Below are positions 9,664-17,634 of a stretch of 64,000 nucleotides of DNA, piece after piece. Made by a program: the position numbers and the translations under genes. The stretch is taken from the NCBI RefSeq assembly GCF_007993755.1, contig NZ_CP042467.1, positions 1,402,001 through 1,466,000 on the forward strand. The letters run 5' to 3'. Below the pieces are notes generated by a model that was not told the origin of the DNA, ran no database searches, and worked only from the letters and a program-made list of their open reading frames with translations. The stretch's first letter is position 1. Each line of letters opens with the position of its first letter. This DNA comes from Microvenator marinus. Its GTDB lineage: Bacteria > Myxococcota_A > Bradymonadia > Bradymonadales > Bradymonadaceae.

Positions 9664-10383
9664 ATGTTGTTGAAATACGTGATTCTGATGGCTGCCCTGG
9701 GCCTCTTTGCTTGCTCTGATTCGATGGACGCGCCGCCTCGCCCCATTGCGGACGCCGGAGAATTGGACTTTGGCTCACCCGTCGATATGGGCCCAGACGC
9801 GCCTGATGACTCTGGCTCAAGAAACAATGAATCCGACCTCGGTACCCACGAAGACATGAGCCACGAAGACATGGGCCACGAAGACATGGACAACGATATG
9901 GATGCCGGCGCCGAGCTCGACATGCCCGCTGATACAGACATGGTCGAAGACTTGCCAGACATGGATCAGGACCTTCAGGAAACCGATACCGATATGGATT
10001 CAGATGCCGGTACGCCCGACGTTGGCACGGATTCCGACGCAGATATGGAACAAGACCAAGATACGTGGCCGCCGCCGTATGACGAAACGGGTTGGACCAT
10101 GTCCACCGGTAGCCACTCAGATTCGGCATCAACGGGCACTCCGGACTCTTACTTCTATGAAGTCGACCCGGGAAGCCCGCTCAGCGCGACTATAAGCGGG
10201 TCAAACGGTATCTGGAGCGTGAATGTTTACGGAGGAATGTCGAACCAGCTCTACTGCACGGGCTCACCATCTTGTCAGGTCATGTTGAGGCCCGAAGACA
10301 CGATCGTGGTCGTGACTGCCATTACCACAAACATTGGCTCTTACTCATTGAATGTTCGGTATTCAGGCCCAGGCTTGATGTGA
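9664..10383 (+). CDS. Small Asp-rich lipoprotein
   Basis: A protein of 239 residues. The signal peptide ends in a lipobox (L-F-A-C, Cys17), so it is predicted to be lipid-anchored. Residues 20-145 form a strongly acidic, low-complexity linker rich in Asp, Met and Glu, including three copies of a five-residue HEDM repeat. This is followed by a compact C-terminal domain of about 100 residues that begins TGWTMSTGSHSDS. The C-terminal part resembles small bacterial PPC-like beta domains in its spacing (one 'Y-F-Y-x-V' strand, one 'Y-S-L-N-V-x-Y' last strand), but this is only an impression. A GGAG Shine-Dalgarno precedes the ATG. Function unknown. Confidence 0.75.
   Translation: MLLKYVILMAALGLFACSDSMDAPPRPIADAGELDFGSPVDMGPDAPDDSGSRNNESDLGTHEDMSHEDMGHEDMDNDMDAGAELDMPADTDMVEDLPDMDQDLQETDTDMDSDAGTPDVGTDSDADMEQDQDTWPPPYDETGWTMSTGSHSDSASTGTPDSYFYEVDPGSPLSATISGSNGIWSVNVYGGMSNQLYCTGSPSCQVMLRPEDTIVVVTAITTNIGSYSLNVRYSGPGLM
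9847..9891 (+). repeat. Three 15-bp in-frame tandem repeats (His-Glu-Asp-Met linker)
   Basis: CACGAAGACATG plus three variable bases is repeated three times without interruption. It encodes HEDMS-HEDMG-HEDMD inside the acidic linker of the lipoprotein. Near-identical copies suggest recent slippage and possible length variation between strains. Confidence 0.9.
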
Positions 10384-10390
10384 GCCCACG

Positions 10391-10864
10391 CTAGCGACAC
10401 GAAGCATCCGAGGTCTCCACGATCTCTCGGCAGACCTCGTCACTACGAATCTTGTACGACCCGCAAACGGCTTCATTCCGCGGTTTTGGCTGACGGCACA
10501 GTTCCCCGGACGGCCTTGCGCTCTCAACGCAATACTTGTGAAAGAGCTTGGTCTCGTTCGAACACGCTCTGAACGTAATCCTGAGCCGCTCGTGGGCGTC
10601 CAATGGATTTTTCGGAGTCTTTGAGAGCAAGGTATCTGAGCAGCCGAGGTAGCGCCGGATGGACTCGGATTCGCACCCTGCAACATCGGTTCGTTTTGCA
10701 AAAAACTCGGCGGCCTGGCGTAGCTCGGGAGTGTCTACCTCGCGCATATCGGCGTTGCCGGAGAATCGGTCCCAAAGCATCCACGAACCTGTTCCAATTC
10801 CGAGCAAAATGACGAGGCCAATGGCCCACATCACGTACTTTTCTGTCCTCAATTTCTCTTGCAT
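10391..10864 (-). CDS. Small single-pass membrane protein, Cys-rich periplasmic domain
   Basis: A protein of 157 residues. Residues 12-32 form one hydrophobic helix after a short charged N-terminus (MQEKLRTEKY), so the protein is probably anchored with its C-terminal domain outside. The outer domain has eight cysteines spaced through about 100 residues (GCES, GCSD, ACSN, YCVE, LCRQ, VCGS, VCRE, SCR), consistent with disulfides. No family is recognised. It converges with the preceding lipoprotein gene (7 bases between stops). Its upstream region shares a divergent intergenic stretch with a second lipoprotein gene, and that stretch contains a perfect dyad. Confidence 0.6.
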   Translation of the reverse strand: MQEKLRTEKYVMWAIGLVILLGIGTGSWMLWDRFSGNADMREVDTPELRQAAEFFAKRTDVAGCESESIRRYLGCSDTLLSKTPKNPLDAHERLRITFRACSNETKLFHKYCVESARPSGELCRQPKPRNEAVCGSYKIRSDEVCREIVETSDASCR

Positions 10865-10912
10865 CGTCGAACACCCTGCCGCGTGTAAACATACTCCCTA
10901 CATCAACTTACG

Positions 10913-10933
10913 TCGTATTCGCAACGAATACGA
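10913..10933. promoter_or_regulatory. Perfect 9-bp dyad in a divergent promoter region
   Basis: TCGTATTCG-CAA-CGAATACGA lies between the starts of the small membrane protein (minus) and the beta-helix lipoprotein (plus). It has no adjacent T-run, so an operator is more likely than a terminator. A cruciform or RNA hairpin in the 5' leader of either gene is also possible. Confidence 0.45.
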
Positions 10934-11015
10934 ATGCTGATGTGGCGCACTTGAGAAGCACCCGACCAAGCCCTAATCTCATGTCTACCGTCAATCATTT
11001 GACTTCAGAGGTTTT

Positions 11016-11861
11016 ATGCGACTCACCTTAGCTTTATTGATTCTTTTTGTTGCAGCGTGTGGAGACGAGGCGTCTCCCGGTTGGAGAGTTACGGAAGGGC
11101 CTGGCGACACCACATCCTACGGCGACGACACGACAGTCATTATCGACACCAACGGAGGCGACGATCTCATCGTCTCGGGAGATGGCGATGGGTGCGTAGA
11201 CCTCAACGGAGTCTGCCTCGATCCAAATGAGATTAAAGAACGAGAGTGCGGAGATGCTCAAGCCCAGGCAGACATCATCGTAATCGAAGGAGAGGTGTTT
11301 GACGTAGTTTGTTACCCACCCGACGACGAAGGCACACCCATTGAGGAGGTGGCCATTGAGGCCGACGGGAGTTTGGAGGTTCCTCAGAATGAAAACGGAG
11401 CGGTTATCATTTTCCCAGAGAGCACAAACGAAACACCACTTGAAGGCGATGTCACCCTGACCGCAGAAGGTATCTCGCTCTTCGGAAACGGTGTCGAGAA
11501 CACCATCATTGATGGAAACCTCACATTTTCCTCCAATCGTGCACAAGTCAGAGGCCTCACGGTGACCGGAAACGTGCGAATCGATGGCGTTTCCAACAAT
11601 GCGTCGCTCACCTTCGCCAAAGTTCACGGAAATCTCGAGATCAATAGCAACGGTGCGCTGGTTGCGAATACGCAGGTCTTTGGAAACGTAATCGTAAGCG
11701 GCAATGGAAACTCGTTGATCAACATAGGCGTCCAAGGAGACTGGGAAGTCAACGAAACGTCCTATTGCGATGGCTGCTATTCCTTCGAAGACCCCAACGA
11801 AGACTTTATGGTGGCAGACGATGAAATCGGAGAGGACCTCGTTTGTGGCACCCCAGAGTAG
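11016..11861 (+). CDS. Lipoprotein with predicted parallel beta-helix
   Basis: A protein of 281 residues. The signal peptide ends in a lipobox (VAAC, Cys15). After a short acidic linker rich in Asp and Gly comes a Cys-containing N-domain. From about residue 145 to 255 the sequence becomes a ladder of short repeats of roughly 20 residues, with Val/Ile/Asn positions recurring (G-N-x-x-I-x-G-x...; for example GVENTIIDGNLTFSS and VRGLTVTGNVRIDG). This pattern is typical of right-handed beta-helix folds of pectin-lyase-like proteins. No catalytic site is obvious, and at under 300 residues it is short for an enzyme of this fold. A binding or structural role is more likely. Confidence 0.65.
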   Translation: MRLTLALLILFVAACGDEASPGWRVTEGPGDTTSYGDDTTVIIDTNGGDDLIVSGDGDGCVDLNGVCLDPNEIKERECGDAQAQADIIVIEGEVFDVVCYPPDDEGTPIEEVAIEADGSLEVPQNENGAVIIFPESTNETPLEGDVTLTAEGISLFGNGVENTIIDGNLTFSSNRAQVRGLTVTGNVRIDGVSNNASLTFAKVHGNLEINSNGALVANTQVFGNVIVSGNGNSLINIGVQGDWEVNETSYCDGCYSFEDPNEDFMVADDEIGEDLVCGTPE

Positions 11862-11929
11862 TCGGAGCTCTCACCTATTATGAATTCTTTGCACAATCCA
11901 TCTTGGCGTTTTTGTTATCTCCCCAACGC

Positions 11930-11938
11930 TGTTAAAAT
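11930..11938 (+). promoter_or_regulatory. Candidate extended -10 promoter of the histidine kinase gene
   Basis: TG-T-TAAAAT matches an extended -10 element (TGn plus five of six bases of TATAAT). It lies 36 bases before the kinase ATG, leaving a leader of roughly 30 bases. No good -35 hexamer is present at 17 bases, which is common for extended -10 promoters. Confidence 0.4.
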
Positions 11939-11973
11939 CCAAGTAGTTAGAGTCCGACTACAAAGGCGTCTAG

Positions 11974-14631
11974 ATGAGTTCCATATCCGGAGTACAACCA
12001 GGCGACCTGCTCAACGCTATCCCTGACGCTTGTGCCATCATTGAAGACTCCGGGAAAATTCTGAGCACGAACTCAGCGTGGGACGCGTTGTGGGCCGAAC
12101 ATTCAGATGTGTCTGGGAAAAATTACTCCGACCTGCTCGCCCGCGTTCGCGAACAATGCCCAAATTTTGCGAAGGCTATCGACCAATCTTCTCCTCTTTT
12201 GACGTGGTGCGACCTCGCTCATCCAGACAAACATTTCGAAGTCACTTACTCACGTCTTAACCCTGACTCCGTTTTTGTCACGTACAAGGACCTGACAGAA
12301 CAAACGAACTCCCTGCGCGAACTTGAAGCAACACGTAAGAAGCTCAACTCAATCATGCAGGGTGAGTCTGAATGCATCAAAACCATGGATCCCGACGGAC
12401 AGATTCTGGAGATGAACGCGGGCGGTTTCAAAATCCTTCGCGCGACTTCCGAAGCAGATGTGATCGGAAAAAGCGTCTTCGATTTTGTGTTCCCTGCAGA
12501 CCATGGAGCCTATCGAAGGGCCCTTGAACTCGCGCAGAGTGGGGTTCTGCAATTTCTCGACTGCAGAATTTGCGACACGCAAGGGGAAAATCACTGGGTC
12601 AGAACAAGCCTTTCCCCAATTCTAGGCGAGGATGGCAGCGTAGAATCCATCATCAGCATCACACGAGACCTGAGCGTAGAGAGGTCTCTCGAGGCTAGCG
12701 AGCAGCGATTTCAGCACCTGGCCGACGCCATGCCCTTCATCGTCTGGACCGCGGATTCAACGGGAGAATTGGACTACGCAAACTCGTATTTCTACAAGTT
12801 TACCGGGGCGGACTCGAGCCTATTGCCCCAAAGGGCTTGGACGTCGGTGATCCACCCTGACGATGTTCCGGCTTGCTTAGAGGCTTGGGAAAACGCAACC
12901 CGCAACCGAACACACTACAAGCTCGAGTTTCGAATAAAGGACCGTGACGGCGAATACCGCTGGCATTTTGTGCGAGCCGTCGCTCAGTCGGAAGATTCCT
13001 CCCTGCCACCCAAATGGTACGGGACCGGCATCGATATTCATGACAATAAGCTTGAGAAGGACCGCTCGGACCAACTCGCCCGGGACCTCGTGGACACGGT
13101 GGCAGCTCTCACAGAGAGTGAAGAGAGATTCCGAATCTTTAGCTCAGCCTCGAACGACGCGATTTGGGACTGGCAAATCGGGACACAGGAGCTTTGGTGG
13201 AACGAAGGGTTCTTAAAGCTCTTTGGTCAGCTTTCGCCAGAAGAAGACGTGTCTGCTGTGAGCACCTGGCAGGCTCGAATTCACCCCGACGACCGAGAAT
13301 GGGTGATCGACTCGATTCGCAAAGCGATCAATAGCACCTCGCCTAGATGGGAAGCCGAGTACCGCTTCAAAAAAGAAGGCGGAGAGTACGCTCTGGTCAA
13401 AGAAACCGGCTATATCGTACGCGATGGTCAGGGAAACGCTTTGAGGATGATCGGCGGCATGTCCGACCTTACCGAGAGACGTCGCCTCGAAGACCAGGTC
13501 CTGCGCGCTCAACGTCTAGATAGCCTCGGTACACTCGCCGGGGGTATCGCCCACGACTTGAACAACGTCTTCACGCCAATTCTCTTCTCAACCCAACTTC
13601 TTCGCGAGGAGAGGGACCCAGACGAGGTGGCCAAGAACGTGACCTTGGTGGAATCGTGCGCGCGCCGAGGCGCTCAAATGGTCGCTCAACTACTCGCGTT
13701 TGCAAGGGGCACCGAAGGGCGCCGTATCCCGCTTTCTCTGACCTCCCTGCTCAACGATATCTTGCGGATTACGCGCGAAACTTTTCCGAAGTCGATCAGC
13801 ATTCGGGCCCATATCTCCAGCGATTTGATGCCTGTCGAGGGCGACTCCTCACAACTCCATCAGGTCTTGATGAATCTTTGCGTCAACGCGCGTGACGCGA
13901 TGCCTTCGGGTGGAGTCCTTGAGATTCACGCAGAAAACTTGGACGTAGATGAGGTCTACGCCGGCATGACGCATGAAGCGCACGCTGGCCATTATGTGAG
14001 AATCGAAGTCAAAGACAATGGAACCGGAATGAATCCCGACGTGCTCGAACACCTTTTCGAGCCATTCTTTACGACCAAAGAGGTTGGAAAGGGCACCGGC
14101 CTTGGTCTCTCGACCACGCATTCCATCGTCAAAGGGCACGGTGGATTTGTTCGGGTCTATTCGGAGCTCGGCGAAGGATCCACGTTTCACGTCTATCTCC
14201 CGGCGCTTCTAGACACCCTAAGCGAAGTCAGTGAGCCTTTTGCACCTGCCGAGCTCATTCCCAAGGGAAGAGGCGAGCTTATCTTAGTTGTGGATGACGA
14301 GCCCGATATCCGTCTGATGGTTGAACGAACGCTGCAACACTTTGGCTACCAGGTCCTCTTGGCCGAACACGGGGCCGAAGCGGTGTCGGTCTACGCAAAC
14401 TATTTCGGCAAGGTGTCGTTGGTGATTACGGATATGGCCATGCCGATCATGGATGGCCCGTCTACGATTGCCGCGCTTCGGGCGATGGACCCCAACGTTA
14501 AGATTATCGGGTCGAGCGGTTTCGCAAACCGAGCCGCGAGCTCGTCCGATTTAGACTTGAAGCATTTCGTACCTAAGCCATACTCTGCCTCAACGCTATT
14601 GAGTGTAATCAGGCAAGTCTTGGACGAATAA
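11974..14631 (+). CDS. Cytoplasmic hybrid histidine kinase: 4 PAS, HisKA, HATPase, receiver
   Basis: A protein of 885 residues without a signal peptide or membrane helix. There are four PAS-like modules (about 10-110, 120-240, 245-365, 385-505); the last two have the 'HPDD' and 'RDG/EGGEY' hallmarks of PAS_3. The phosphoacceptor box is GIAHDLNN (about residue 528). The ATPase domain shows the N box (NLCVNARDAM), the G1 box (DNGTGM) and GTGLGLS. The C-terminal receiver has the acidic DDE, phosphorylatable Asp in VITDMAMPIMDG, and Lys in VPKPYS. The design is a soluble sensor with an internal receiver, as in many Myxococcota systems. No output regulator is adjacent. The HemF-like gene follows after 7 bases. 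Confidence 0.92.
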   Translation: MSSISGVQPGDLLNAIPDACAIIEDSGKILSTNSAWDALWAEHSDVSGKNYSDLLARVREQCPNFAKAIDQSSPLLTWCDLAHPDKHFEVTYSRLNPDSVFVTYKDLTEQTNSLRELEATRKKLNSIMQGESECIKTMDPDGQILEMNAGGFKILRATSEADVIGKSVFDFVFPADHGAYRRALELAQSGVLQFLDCRICDTQGENHWVRTSLSPILGEDGSVESIISITRDLSVERSLEASEQRFQHLADAMPFIVWTADSTGELDYANSYFYKFTGADSSLLPQRAWTSVIHPDDVPACLEAWENATRNRTHYKLEFRIKDRDGEYRWHFVRAVAQSEDSSLPPKWYGTGIDIHDNKLEKDRSDQLARDLVDTVAALTESEERFRIFSSASNDAIWDWQIGTQELWWNEGFLKLFGQLSPEEDVSAVSTWQARIHPDDREWVIDSIRKAINSTSPRWEAEYRFKKEGGEYALVKETGYIVRDGQGNALRMIGGMSDLTERRRLEDQVLRAQRLDSLGTLAGGIAHDLNNVFTPILFSTQLLREERDPDEVAKNVTLVESCARRGAQMVAQLLAFARGTEGRRIPLSLTSLLNDILRITRETFPKSISIRAHISSDLMPVEGDSSQLHQVLMNLCVNARDAMPSGGVLEIHAENLDVDEVYAGMTHEAHAGHYVRIEVKDNGTGMNPDVLEHLFEPFFTTKEVGKGTGLGLSTTHSIVKGHGGFVRVYSELGEGSTFHVYLPALLDTLSEVSEPFAPAELIPKGRGELILVVDDEPDIRLMVERTLQHFGYQVLLAEHGAEAVSVYANYFGKVSLVITDMAMPIMDGPSTIAALRAMDPNVKIIGSSGFANRAASSSDLDLKHFVPKPYSASTLLSVIRQVLDE

Positions 14632-14638
14632 GGGCGAC

Positions 14639-15673
14639 ATGCAATCTCTTCCGAATGGGGCAACCACTCCTTCAACTACTGAGGGTCAATCGGCACTCGA
14701 ACTCGTGTTGTCTCTTCAACATGCGTTTGAGCAAAAACTTCCATCCATTCAAGATGAGCTGCAGACTTTCTCGTGGCTTCGAGACGAGGGAAAACACGGT
14801 GGAGGCTTACGCAGAGCTACCTCACTAGGTCCACACTATGACCGGGCTTCCATCAACGTATCTTCTGTTCATTACGACGATGATCCAGCCCGAAGTCTTC
14901 AAAGCGCCACGGCGCTATCCACCATCATTCATCCAAAGAATCCGTTGGCACCTTCGCTTCACTGCCATATCAGCCTTACTCATATGAAAGATGGGCGATT
15001 CTACTGGAGGCTAATGGCCGACCTCAATCCGTCCAATCCGGTCAAAGAGCACGAAGTTAGATTCCGAGCGGCGGTTCGGCCGTGCTGTGCTCATCTTGTC
15101 GATTATGCAGAGGCGCAGGGAGATCGATACTTCTTCATTCCAGCGCTTAATCGGCACCGTGGCGTGGCGCACTACTATCTGGAAGCCTATCACACGGACG
15201 ATTTCGAGAAGGACTTGGAGTTCGCACTCAGGTTTGGTGAGGCCGTTATCGATGTGTATTCTGGAATTCTCGAGGATTCAATCCACCTCAAATACAGTGA
15301 AGCTGATCTCGCGAAACAGCTCGAGTACCACACGACGTATTTCTTCCAGGTTTTGACGCTCGACCGTGGGACAACTTCCGGTGTTTTGGTTCACGACCAA
15401 AACGACGTGGGCATTATGGCCTCCCTTCCGTCTCACGTGGACAAGGAGCTCCTGAAGTCCTGGGCTGAGCATATGCCACCTATCCAAAAGCCGCTCTTGA
15501 AGGGCCTCATTCAAGCGCTTCCCAACCTGCACCCGGCCCCTGTGGACGACCGCACCAGGGCCGAGCTCGCAAAAGTGGTCCGGGCGCACTACACCGCGCA
15601 TCCTGAAGCCCTCAAATTTCAGGCATCAGGCGATGTAACGCCCCCGACAGTGCAAAATCACAAGCCCAAATGA
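14639..15673 (+). CDS. Divergent HemF-type coproporphyrinogen III oxidase-like protein
   Basis: A protein of 344 residues. Several blocks align with oxygen-dependent coproporphyrinogen oxidase (HemF): R-A-S-I-N-x-S-S-V-H in place of Q-A-G-V-N-F-S-x-V-H; HPKNPLAPSLHCH for HPxNPxxPxxHxN; ADLNP for the substrate-pocket ADLTP; HRGVAHYY for HRGIGGLFFDD; and a C-terminal DRGTTSG...IMASLP matching RGT-x-G...I-M-S-L-P. The acidic pair after the HRG block and the Trp-rich stretch before ADLNP are altered, so coproporphyrinogen decarboxylation cannot be assumed. The gene is only 7 bases after the PAS-kinase stop, which implies cotranscription. It could be a HemF paralogue with a new substrate. Confidence 0.68.
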   Translation: MQSLPNGATTPSTTEGQSALELVLSLQHAFEQKLPSIQDELQTFSWLRDEGKHGGGLRRATSLGPHYDRASINVSSVHYDDDPARSLQSATALSTIIHPKNPLAPSLHCHISLTHMKDGRFYWRLMADLNPSNPVKEHEVRFRAAVRPCCAHLVDYAEAQGDRYFFIPALNRHRGVAHYYLEAYHTDDFEKDLEFALRFGEAVIDVYSGILEDSIHLKYSEADLAKQLEYHTTYFFQVLTLDRGTTSGVLVHDQNDVGIMASLPSHVDKELLKSWAEHMPPIQKPLLKGLIQALPNLHPAPVDDRTRAELAKVVRAHYTAHPEALKFQASGDVTPPTVQNHKPK

Positions 15674-15675
15674 GC

Positions 15676-17502
15676 TCAGGAGTTTTTGTACATCTCGTCG
15701 ACGAGATGCTTGTACCGCTCCACCACAGGGCCACGCTTGACCTTGAGTGATGCGGTCATAAGCCCACTGTCTACCGTCAACATGGGGATGATTCGGAAGT
15801 ACTTCACCGTCTCGTAAGAAGCCAGTGTTGAGTTGACTTCGTCCACGTGCGCCTGAACAGCGGCGCGCACGGCTTCGCTATTCGGGTCGGCTTCCGCGCC
15901 GTTCTGCTTTGCCCATTCATCAAGCTCTTCTGGGTCGAGCGCGATAAGAGCCGTGGCGTAGTTGTAGGTGTCAGCGATGGCAACGGCCTCTTGAATCATA
16001 GGCATCAACTTCAGACGACCTTCGAGCTTGGCTGGTGCGATATACTTGCCGCCGCTGGTCTTCATGAGCTCTTTCTTTCGCCCCGTAATCTTGACGAAGC
16101 CGTCTTCATCTTTGGAACCAAGGTCGCCGGTATGGAACCAACCTTCGTCATCAAAGGCCTCAGCGGTCGCATCGGGGCGATTGAGATAGCCCGAAGTGAT
16201 ATTGGGCCCTTTTGCCAAAATCTCTCCATCGTCCGCAATCTTGATTTCCACATTTGGGAAGGCCATACCCACCGTTCCAAGACGGAAGTTATCAGGCAGG
16301 TTTGCGGTCAATCCAGGACACGTCTCCGTGAGTCCATAGGCCTCGAGGAGATTGAGGTTCATGGCGAGGAAGAACTCGTGGACGGGCACGCTAAGTGGTG
16401 CAGAACCCGACAGTAAGACTTCGGCTCGGTCAAAACCGAGCGCTGCTCGAAGCTTTGAGAGCACGAGTTTGTCCGCGATTTTGAGCCTAAATCCTAGCCC
16501 ACCCGGAATTGGCTTGCCCTTCTGCCGATAAGGAATGGTTTCCTTGCCAGTGTTGATAGCCCAATGGAAAAGTTTTTGTCGAATCGGCGGCGCACCGGCG
16601 ACTTTCGCTTCGATCTTGGACATCATCTTTTCGTAAACGCGAGGTGCAGCGGGGAGGAAGCCCGGGCGCGTCGCTCCAAGGTCCTCACCCAGCGTAGGCA
16701 CACTCGAAATCACAATAGGACTTCCAAAGAACGGTCCAGCGAGCTCGATCAAGCGTCCGAACGAGTGGGCTAGCGGTAGGAAGAGGAAAAATCCACCCGC
16801 GGAGACGTTCGAGGACTGGAAGATACCGGTCGCGAGAGCGCTCTCGAGCATCGCCAACATATTGCCGTGTGTTTGAATGACGCCTTTCGGAGGCCCAGTC
16901 GTTCCTGACGTGTAGGTGTACGTTGCCACATCATCACGCTCAGGCTGGTCAAACCGGCGCTTTCGATCTGCTTCGGTCTCAGCGAGCTTCTCCGCGCCGC
17001 GAGCCTCGAGGTCGGCCAAACTCTCCCAATCATCCGCGGGATCGATACCGGTCGGGTCCATCACCACGATATGCTGAACCTTCACATCGTCGGCCGAATA
17101 GTCTTTGTCGAAGAAGTTAAAGCCTCCACGCATTTCACGGACTTTCTCAAGTTGAGCTTTGTCCTCACAAATCGCGATCACCGCTTCGGTATCGGTGTGG
17201 AGGTATCCAACTTCTTCTGGCAACAAGGACGCGTAAACGGGCACAGTTCTCAAACCAACCGAGAGTGCCGCGAAATCACACGCGATCCAATTCGCTGTGG
17301 TGTTTCCCAAGATGGACACAGCAGCACGGTCTGGGATATCGATGGCCGTGAGTAGGCCTGACGCGATATTCTCCATGCGTTTAGCGAAATCGCTCCACGC
17401 GATGTCTTTCCAGTCGGACCCTACTTTGTGGCGAATCGCCGCGTCCGAAGGTGACTCTTTGACTCGGCGTTGGATCATCGTTGCAATCGTCTTATCAGCC
17501 AT
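15676..17502 (-). CDS. Long-chain acyl-CoA synthetase (AMP-forming)
   Basis: A protein of 608 residues of the adenylate-forming family. It has the ATP-binding loop YTSGTTGPPKG (about 192-202), the A5 motif YGLTETCP, the A7 motif WFHTGDLG, and the A8/hinge TGRKKELMKTSGGK with the catalytic-type Lys region. Size and order match FadD15/FAA-type fatty-acyl-CoA ligases that activate long-chain fatty acids to acyl-AMP and then acyl-CoA. AAAGGAGT sits seven bases before the ATG. The gene converges with the HemF-like gene (2 bases between stops) and is divergent from the membrane Ser/Thr kinase. The precise chain length or physiological substrate cannot be told. Confidence 0.9.
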   Translation of the reverse strand: MADKTIATMIQRRVKESPSDAAIRHKVGSDWKDIAWSDFAKRMENIASGLLTAIDIPDRAAVSILGNTTANWIACDFAALSVGLRTVPVYASLLPEEVGYLHTDTEAVIAICEDKAQLEKVREMRGGFNFFDKDYSADDVKVQHIVVMDPTGIDPADDWESLADLEARGAEKLAETEADRKRRFDQPERDDVATYTYTSGTTGPPKGVIQTHGNMLAMLESALATGIFQSSNVSAGGFFLFLPLAHSFGRLIELAGPFFGSPIVISSVPTLGEDLGATRPGFLPAAPRVYEKMMSKIEAKVAGAPPIRQKLFHWAINTGKETIPYRQKGKPIPGGLGFRLKIADKLVLSKLRAALGFDRAEVLLSGSAPLSVPVHEFFLAMNLNLLEAYGLTETCPGLTANLPDNFRLGTVGMAFPNVEIKIADDGEILAKGPNITSGYLNRPDATAEAFDDEGWFHTGDLGSKDEDGFVKITGRKKELMKTSGGKYIAPAKLEGRLKLMPMIQEAVAIADTYNYATALIALDPEELDEWAKQNGAEADPNSEAVRAAVQAHVDEVNSTLASYETVKYFRIIPMLTVDSGLMTASLKVKRGPVVERYKHLVDEMYKNS

Positions 17503-17634
17503 CAGATGGACTCCTTTGAGGTCATGGGTTAAAGATTTAGACGCTTCTTATAGAATCAATTGAGAGATTTGCGCGACCAAAATCGGTAAACAATCCGCCC
17601 GTTTTGCCGCACACACCGCCGTTTTGGACCTACT

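Noticed and set aside
11034-11735. 233-codon open frame antisense to the beta-helix lipoprotein
   Set aside because: Antisense to a gene with a clear lipobox and repeat pattern; no independent support.
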